The position numbers and the translations under genes were made by a program. Shown here in pieces: positions 57,046 through 64,000 of a stretch of 64,000 nt of DNA. Below the pieces are notes generated by a model. The model searched no databases. It was not told the origin of the DNA and worked only from the letters and a program-made list of their open reading frames with translations. This DNA is from Arachnopeziza araneosa. Lineage: Eukaryota > Ascomycota > Leotiomycetes > Helotiales > Arachnopezizaceae. The stretch covers positions 186,001-250,000 of the forward strand of contig QYAI01000008.1 in the NCBI GenBank assembly GCA_003988855.1. The letters are read 5' to 3'. Numbering within the stretch: position 1 is the first letter of the stretch; every line of letters starts with the position of its first letter.

Positions 57046-57978
57046 ATGCAGTTCGGGAAATCAATCGGGACAGCATGCAGTTCCTTCGCCGTAACCAACG
57101 TCGACGACATGTTCGTCCTGGTAACCTTCTTCGCCGAGGCGTCGACGAGCAAGACACTCACGCCGCTCAAGGTGACCCTGGGTCAATACATCGGCTTCAC
57201 AATCATTGTCATCATCAGCATGGCCGGCTTCGGAGCCTCGCTCCTGCTCCCTTCCCAACCAATCGGATTTCTCGGTCTCCTCCCCATCCTGCTCGGGATC
57301 TGGAAGCTGTTGGAGCTCCTGCTTCCTGTCGATGACGAGGCTGAGGATGAGGCATCTAAGAGAGCGGGGATGAGGAGTGTGCTTAAAGTCTCGCTTGTTA
57401 CGCTGATGAATGGGGGTGATAATATCGGGACGTATATTCCACTATTCTCGCAAGCGAAGGGGGCAGAGATAGCGGTCTACGTCGTAGTGTACTACATCCT
57501 GCTCGGATTGTGGTGTCTCGTTGCCTCTCTGGTCATGAAGCAGAAGCACATTCTCCGTCTGGCTCAGAGATACGCGCAGGTGGCTATCCCGTTCCTCTAT
57601 ATGGCTCTCGGCACGTACATCATCATCAAGTCATCATGCTACCCTTGGTCTATCCAACATATCAATCGATCAGTTCCTACGCACCCGGGGAAAGCTATCA
57701 TGGCCGGCGTGACTACGTTTGTGCTCTTGGTATGCATAAGCGCCATGCTGTGGTTTAGGTTACGGAAGAAGCGGACTCGGGCTGCTCCTGATGCCGGAAT
57801 TCTCTTGGATGAAATCCCTCAGTCTACTGCAGAGAATGCGAGAGGTGTATTTAATGGCCCAGGCCCACCCAGTCATCTTGTCTCCGATGCTGCTGTTGTC
57901 TCCGACGAGAGTCCCGAAGCGATCACTCGTAGTGCGGAAAATCCAGTGGATGAAAGACACCCACCCATGCTTGCTTGA
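57046..57978 (+). CDS. Cadmium-resistance-type (CadD-like) transporter
   Basis: This is a single exon of 310 aa. The N-terminal half matches the cadmium resistance transporter family (PF03596-like): NVDDMFVLVTFF near residue 18, QYIGFTIIVIISM, a cytosolic acidic loop, and the mirrored motif MNGGDNIGTYIPLF near residue 125. The paired N(V/G)DD/GDN motifs in two inverted halves are typical of this family. About six to seven transmembrane helices are visible, the last at about 220-242, then a hydrophilic tail of about 65 residues. In bacteria the family exports Cd2+; in fungi the role is uncertain. The acidic residues in the motifs are intact, so it should be functional. Confidence 0.88.
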   Translation: MQFGKSIGTACSSFAVTNVDDMFVLVTFFAEASTSKTLTPLKVTLGQYIGFTIIVIISMAGFGASLLLPSQPIGFLGLLPILLGIWKLLELLLPVDDEAEDEASKRAGMRSVLKVSLVTLMNGGDNIGTYIPLFSQAKGAEIAVYVVVYYILLGLWCLVASLVMKQKHILRLAQRYAQVAIPFLYMALGTYIIIKSSCYPWSIQHINRSVPTHPGKAIMAGVTTFVLLVCISAMLWFRLRKKRTRAAPDAGILLDEIPQSTAENARGVFNGPGPPSHLVSDAAVVSDESPEAITRSAENPVDERHPPMLA

Positions 57979-58530
57979 GCTTGGCACCTACCGTTACCAA
58001 ATCTACAAACAACAAACAAAAGTTACGGCCCTCTTGCAAGACCCATAGCAGGCTAATGTTAAAAGGAAAGAAGACACCGCTGTGCGTTTTCTCATCTTTC
58101 TTCTCGATACAGATATAAGTACATATCGCTGACAGCTCATTAGATCTCTGCCAACGGACCATCTCCTCTTTGTAAAGAAAAAACATGCAGTAGCTCGTAG
58201 CACGCTTCTGGACTTTAAATGACTAAATACATATCTAGCAGACTTATGTGCAAGATATCAAAAGTGCCAAGTTATTGTCCATGTCACATAAATTAAAACT
58301 TTCTTTTTAAGATTGTTTTGAGTCTCGAATTTGACATGCGACAATTAAAAGTGTTTTTGACAGTAAGCTACGAATTGGTTAAGCGAGAGAGAAATGTCAA
58401 CAAACAAAATCTCGAACGCGCGAAAAGAGATGATTACCAATTTTACTCCTGACATTAAATATCCTTTAACCCCACATGACAATTTACTTTTACCTTAAAC
58501 TCCCTCTTCCGATCTTGATATTTTGTTCAC
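57979..58530. other. Intergenic between convergent genes
   Basis: AT-rich 3' flanks of the cadmium-type transporter and the sugar transporter. Contains copy B of the second dispersed repeat. Confidence 0.5.
58259..58380. repeat. Second dispersed repeat, copy B (AT-shifted)
   Basis: Relative of 43328-43448. Many differences are C or G in copy A versus T or A here, a pattern compatible with RIP-like mutation, though a few transversions are also present. Confidence 0.62.
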
Positions 58531-60425
58531 TCATAGCTCAATCTCGCGTGTACCAGCAATCGCACTATTATCCTCCACCAGCTCCGTTAATTGCTCATCC
58601 TTCATCGCACCAAGCACACCTCTCTCTTTCTGAAAATCTTTCAATTCCAATCCCACCCCACCATCATCCCTCTCCGCACTCCCATAAGCACTCCCAAACA
58701 CTTCATCCATGCCCTCCAACGTTCTCCCTTTGGTCTCAGGGACCTCCCACCAGATCCATGTCCCCATGACGGTGATACACGCCGCCCAGAAAAAGAAGAA
58801 GCCGCCTCTCATGGTTGACAGCATGGACGGTGATGCTCTCGCGACCATGAACTGGCTGGCCCACTGCGCGGCGACTACGATGCACAGGGCCAGTTCCTTG
58901 ATGCGGGTGGGGAAGATCTCGGCGGAGTAGACCCAGACGACGCCGTTCCAGGCGATGGAGAAGGAAGCCTAGGTGGGTTAGTGTGGTGTTAGGTGAGGTT
59001 AGATTGGAAATGGAAGGAAGGGGACATGAGAAGGGAAGGAGAAACTTACGGCATAGATATAAATACACACGATGGCAATCCAGCCTTCGATACTTTTGGG
59101 CTGGGGTTTGCTGATATCAATCTTCTTCGCCGTGACGAAGCCACCAATATACCAGAGGGCAAGACTGGTTCCAATTGAGCTGATGACGAGAAGAATGCGT
59201 CTCCCAGTACGATCAATAAAGAAGACGAGAGACAAGATGGTTGCCACGGTTTTGACAAGGGCGTACATCGCTGCCATCGTTAGTCAAGGCATCAATGTAA
59301 TCAGCTACATGACAAACCAGATGCTAATAAATCCACTCTCGTTCCATCAAAGCCAATGCTCTTGAACACCGAAGGACCATAAAAATTAATTGCGTTGATG
59401 CCTGTTAGGTTCTGTCCAAACATTAAACCGAGTGCGATGAGGACTCGATTCCTGTTCCCTTTCCACCAGAGCTCCCTGAACAGACGGAAGCGAGGTTTCC
59501 GGTGTCCTGGTGATAATGGTGAGGGGTTATCTTGTCGTCGAATAGCGTCTTGAATCTCTTCCATCTCTAGATTTATATATTCATGTTCAGCGGATAAATG
59601 CCGAACATAAGACAGGACATCCCGTGCCTGAATATTCTTTCCCTGCTTGACAAGGAACCGGGGACTTTCAGGAAGGATGAAGAGAGCAGCGAGAATGAGT
59701 AGTGAAGACGGAACAATCTGAATTGCAAGAGGTATCTGCCATTGGCGACTCTGCGATGGAGGTACATATGCGTTTACGATGTAGTTGCACCAGTATCCTA
59801 AAAGAGAGGAGAGTTGGTTGTTGATCTCGTAGATTCCTACCAGAGAACCTCTGATTGCCGGCGGCGAAAGCTCAGCGATGTACTAGAATAGGCTATTAGC
59901 AGGCGTGAGGTTTTTCAGACGTCGTGTCGTTTGTAAGCTTGCCATAGGAACCACCACAGTCGCACCGCCAGTTCCTATGCCAGATAAGATGCGGCCAATA
60001 TACATCATCACCAGATTACCGAAAGAAAATGTCTATTTCAAGTTAAATTCTATTAGCCATTTTGTAGGGTTGGAGATTGGAACCTGTAGATTAGCACCAA
60101 CGAGGTACACAACAGCGCAGATAATTAGGGCAATTCGTCGACCCCAGTTCTTCATAACGGGCAACATTGCCATACTCCCGCACAAGCCACCTATTTGGAG
60201 CAATGAAACAATATTTCCGACTACATTGTTGTAGTGAGCGGACCCAGTGGGAGGAAGATGAAAATCATGGATAAAAGAAGGAAGAACAAGCACGCCGGCG
60301 ATTACTCCGTTATTGTACCCGAACATCCAGCTGCCAAGGCAGGCGAGGAATGTATGAAGGTAGATACGGTAATTGTATACCTCTTTCGGCGTGGGACGAT
60401 CTTCTTGTGCACGAGAGAAGCCCAT
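58531..60425 (-). pseudogene. MFS sugar transporter with a 2-bp frameshift
   Basis: The model has five exons: 60084-60425, 59943-60034, 59318-59882, 59050-59270 and 58531-58968. All other junctions close cleanly: NLQ|TFSFGNLVMM, VVVPM|YIAELSPP, LLAS|AMYALVKT and YIYA|ASFSIAWN. Sugar-transporter motifs are intact: NWGRRIAL, PESPRFLVKQGK, DRTGRR and PETKGRTLEGMDEVF. Inside exon 2 the run TATATAT (60000 region) carries two extra bases relative to the expected MMYIGRILSGIG reading. The frame therefore runs into TAG within ten codons, and total exon length is 1658 nt, two over a multiple of three. Removing that dinucleotide would leave a reading of about 551 codons. It may be a real null allele, or a sequencing or assembly error in a TA repeat. 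Intron 2 (59883-59942) is a GC-AG intron. The substrate would be a hexose or related sugar. Confidence 0.75.
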
Positions 60426-61258
60426 CTTGGTGACTGATACAAGAGCTGAGTTCGAGAAAGGTTAAACCTGTAGAGAAAAAAGCGACATGTAGCAGGGTGG
60501 ATGATAGGGCATAGCAAAACTGCGCAGAGCAGATGAGTGGCCTAGGCATGTAAGTCTAGAGTTGTGTGCAATAATTTGAATGTCACACACGATTCATTTC
60601 AATCTGAGGAGATACGTGTTGGTTAAATAGCATGTCTCTCTAACCCCACTGACGTGAAGATTGAGTCAGCGAAGGGCGACAACGGACATTAGCACCATGA
60701 TTTGCAAGAGCCTTGGAGGTGGTATGTACTTTGAGGAGGTCATCCGTGAAAGATTCAGGACAGACTTGGTCAAATTGTGGGGGAGCTGGGTCCACTATAA
60801 TAGTTTCTGTAGCGGTTAATCGCTTTTCCTGTGGTTGGTAAAGCGAGAGAGTGTGTGAAATGAGCGGATTGGTTGATTGAATGGCCTACAGACCTCCATT
60901 GCATCTGATCGACGTTGTCAATATATGCATTCAACACCGACACCGGACTGATACTTAGATGTGAATGTCAATTGGTCTGACAGACACCAAGAGAGTCACA
61001 GGAACGATGTCGGGGCTACGGTATGCCGAAAATACATCTGCAGTTGCCGCCAAAGCCCGGCATTTGGAGTAACACATGAATCTGGGGAGATCGACACTTT
61101 ATAATTCATGGCAATTTGCCCTTCAGAAACCTGGTTTCTATTCCCCATCTGACTTTTGGAATCAATCCAAACTTGGTGCCGCGCCTCGATATTGTGGCTT
61201 CAGCTTCAGGTCCTGATGCTTATATGATTTCCTTTTCCCTGGCGTAGTATCTTGTGCC
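60426..61258. other. Intergenic, upstream of the sugar transporter
   Basis: Promoter side of the sugar transporter (minus) and 3' flank of ARPC5 (minus). No gene is seen. Confidence 0.5.
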
Positions 61259-62056
61259 TCAGACCTTTCTCCAATCCGACATGCATCGGCCAATGCATCC
61301 TAGCCCTGCAACCTCCACAACCTTCTCGTGCCAAGATAATATGACACTCATGGCGGCACCGCTGTTCTCATTCGCTGCTCCTGGTCTTCCTCCCATCTGC
61401 GAAAATCCAGTACTCTGAGGCGAGAGTGCTGAGCCACGGGAAGCACTCCGGCCTAGGCTAGAGGAAGCCATGCCTTTGTAACTAGCAGAGGTATATATCA
61501 GCATATGCTTCTCCAAGTAACAACCATTCGGCCGCAATTTGGCCGAGGAAAACGAGAAGTAAGACTTACAGGTATTTCATGAGCACATCAAGTACCTCGC
61601 TTCCTCCTTCACTAGTGAAAATCCGTTGTAACATCGGGGTCATCTCGCTAGCCTTGATGCTCTGCAGCACCTCTGTGACAGTTTGAAGATGCAATTCCTG
61701 ACGCGCGGGTTAGCGTATACCATTATGATTCCTTTAGACATCTCTAGCATGTCTCCAAGTCGTCGAGTTTTCAAGCATCAGGTCCTCAGCACCGAACATA
61801 CCTTGACACTGGCATCTCCACCGTATGGCGCCGACTCGAGGGCGCCTCTCAGTGCCCCTTCTGCATCACCACCTCTCAAGAGTTGCCTAACCTGTTGAGC
61901 GAGTGATCTTATCTCATTCTCTGACACGGGGGCGAATGCGGGATGCAACGTGGAGGTATCGAAGTTCGAAGAGGATTCCGGATCGAGGAGGTCGATATTG
62001 ATGGTGCGCCAGTTGTCATTCAGGGTGGCGTTTGATTGCTGCTGAAGCATGGACAT
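61259..62056 (-). CDS. ARPC5: Arp2/3 complex subunit 5 (p16-Arc)
   Basis: The model has three exons: 61802-62056, 61570-61697 and 61259-61481, giving 201 aa. Introns are 104 and 88 bp with GTATGT and GTAAGT donors. The N-terminus (WRTINIDLLDPESSSNFDTSTLHP), the helical QVRQLLRGGDAEGALRGALESAPYGG, the LHLQTVTEVLQSIK helix (after intron 1) and the C-terminal SVILSWHEKVVEVAGLGCIGRCMSDWRKV match the p16/ARPC5 family. A Gly/Ser-rich insertion before the last helix (RSASRGSALSPQ...ANENSG) is common in filamentous fungi. It is part of the seven-subunit actin-branching complex, acting at endocytic patches and growing tips. Nothing suggests it is inactive. Confidence 0.95.
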
Positions 62057-64000
62057 TCTGGCGGAGTATCAGAGATGACTCTGAGGGATCTTGTCGAGGT
62101 GGATGACGAGGTGTGAAGGAGCTGGTGGAGGGGTAGCTGGAAATGAGGTGGGGTGGGTGCCACGAGGTGGTGCCGTCTTGTCGAAGGCGTGTCACTCTGG
62201 AAGGACAGATGACGTAAGAACAGAATCCTTATCTCACTCTCTTCTCGCGTTCGTTCCGTCTCGAAATCCCGACTCTTCCGTGGCTGTTTGCTGGCTGTTT
62301 GCTGGCTCGTTGCTAGACAAATATTTCTCATTTCCTTGGTCCATTCTGCTCCTTCGCGGCGTCAAAATCCTTCGCTTAATCCGGCAGCCCGGTCGATCGA
62401 AGGTGCAAAACTCTAGAGACATCCCACGCGCAAGCCTTCTCCTCCCATCCTTCACCCCCACTCCATTGCTTGAGGATTGCAGGCTTCCGACTGGTTGACC
62501 CAGCACTCTGGGCAGCGGGCCCTTCTTTGCATATTCTAGAAAGCCAATCCTGCATGGGCGATCTCGTCGGCCCCTTTCGTTCATCGTGGGCCAGTCATTA
62601 CCAGCTCCTGTTGGCCCCCCCCCCCAACCGTGATCCACTGCCATCTCCAGGATCTGTGGTTTCGAAACCCGGCACATTGGCTGCTTCTTTGGCATACGAA
62701 GACTCATCTCAATGTCTTCAGCAAGTGAAGAGACAGAGACGTGGAACGGGGGGTTTGTGGTGGTGGCGCGGTAGTTGCTTTTGACTTTTGGACGGATGAG
62801 GTGGGTCAGGATAAGAGGCGGAAGTCCCGGCATGGCGAGGGTGGGTTGTTGGGTCATCGAGAGTGTGGGATGAGCCGGGATACTGGGCGTAAATACTCAC
62901 CTGTTTGGGAATGGGTTGAGATGGAAACGAGCCCCTTGCAGCCTCTGTTGCCCCCCCTTCTGATTGAAGGTGAGGTTTTTGAAGGGAGATAGATGGCTGA
63001 GATGAACGTTTCTGTTTGTTTGAGAGCTAGACCAGTTTCGTGACTCTCTATGAACTGTCACTTCAGAGGCTGGAGAGAAAATTTGGATTATCAGATGTGG
63101 AAAGTATTAAGTAATCTTATTATCTAAATCGCCTAGCTGTCTCTTTCTCATTCTCTGCAGAAGATCTCATACAAGTCTAAGTGGGTATATGACATCCTCT
63201 GCACCAAAGCCAAGCCCTGCCCTAGGATCCAGCCCTTTCATCTATCGAGGCAGGTACCCGCAAAGCCATCTCTCGCGACTGTCCTAAATAGACAGGAAGC
63301 GGCAACAGAATACAACCGTGTTGAAACCAACCAATCGCATCGGAAAACAATTTGAAGCAAAATCGCCATCTTTCCTTTCTCCTACAATATACAAGCGCAA
63401 GTGGGTGCCCGCGAGGTACAACCGCAACATGCTCCAAGGTAGCAAACAAGTGTAAAATGATCCCAAGAATATCAAGTCTATATGCGCTCCAAACCAAGCA
63501 GTACGATAACGATGATTCTTTTCCCAGCCGAAAACAAAGCAGCCCAATTTTTGCTCCCGATGATGAGTCCCATTTTTTGTAGCCAAAAGGAAAGAACATG
63601 ATGATACAAATCCCACACAAAGGAAACGCTCCCAAGGAAATGGAGGAAACAAATGGATAACAAGATTCCCATTATGCAGACCGATCTAGATGCAACGCCA
63701 TGAACGATGTATTCCCATCTGCTCGGACAACTGATGCTTCGAAGCCGCGCAGTCGAACCCGTCGTCTGGGCCTGATGCAAGGGCGGACACGACAGCGCAA
63801 GAGGTGTTTGTATTTTCCGGCCGAGGGCGACGAAGAAGCCGTCTCGACACTCTGCTCGCTGGCTCGGGAATGCAGACCGGGAATAAATAGAAATCGTCGC
63901 AAGTCGTCGGTATGATAATGTACAAGAAGCAAACAGGCTGGTGGGTATTAAAGGATTTCGATGCCAAAAACTGTATCTTGAGAAGAGTATCGTAAAAAGG
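62057..64000. other. Terminal intergenic region, no supportable gene
   Basis: The first part is the ARPC5 promoter. A 207-codon minus frame (62234-62857) is Arg/Gly/Ser-rich with no domain, and an 11-base C run lies at 62615-62625. Frames at 63222-63967 have no recognisable features. The window may end in the 3' UTR of a gene that starts beyond it. Confidence 0.5.

Noticed and set aside
62234..62857. 207-codon minus frame upstream of ARPC5
   Set aside because: Low-complexity Arg/Gly/Ser content with no domain; it sits in the promoter side of ARPC5.

Overview
The window is nuclear DNA of a filamentous ascomycete (Pezizomycotina). The evidence is the gene structure: introns are mostly 44-120 bp with GTAAGT-like donors, CTAAC/CTGAC branch sites and YAG acceptors. 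The gene families are also typical, namely Zn2Cys6 regulators, WSC proteins, a fungal rhodopsin-like 7TM protein, a Uds1 septation protein, and large MFS and amino acid transporter families. A leotiomycete is my best guess for the class, but that is weak inference. No CRISPR, rRNA or convincing tRNA is present.

Layout. 0-3.1 kb is gene-poor with decayed coding-like fragments and a small inverted-repeat transposon. 3.1-14.7 kb holds a secreted double-WSC protein, a Uds1 coiled-coil protein (minus strand), an M20 metallopeptidase-type amidohydrolase and phospholipase C (PLC1, minus). 14.7-22.7 kb is an 8 kb stretch with no gene I can support. 22.7-33.7 kb holds a Zn2Cys6 regulator, a candidate secreted mini-protein, dolichol kinase (SEC59, minus) divergent from an Smr-domain protein, and an AAT-family amino acid permease (minus). 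33.7-38 kb is rich in simple repeats around a 7TM gene. 38-42.8 kb is a divergent Zn2Cys6 regulator/MFS pump pair. 44-55 kb holds a large disordered protein (minus), a secreted protein with two related beta-sandwich-like domains, an AAAP-family amino acid transporter and a small secreted Cys protein (minus). 57-62 kb holds a cadmium-resistance-type transporter, a sugar transporter disrupted by a 2-bp shift (minus) and the Arp2/3 subunit ARPC5 (minus). 62-64 kb has nothing supportable.

How the genes fit together. This is a typical mix of housekeeping genes (PLC1, SEC59, ARPC5, Uds1, Smr) and accessory genes (regulators, transporters, secreted proteins). The only arrangement suggesting a functional unit is the divergent regulator/transporter pair at 38.0-42.8 kb. 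I do not see a complete novel multi-gene system. The most original signals are: (i) a three-copy miniature inverted-repeat element with near-perfect ends and 3-bp target duplications; (ii) a second diverged dispersed repeat, with a related tandem array; (iii) an Smr protein ending in a CaaX-like prenylation motif; and (iv) a TA-repeat frameshift in a sugar transporter.

All exon boundaries were deduced by eye from splice signals, reading-frame closure and family conservation. No search or RNA evidence was available.
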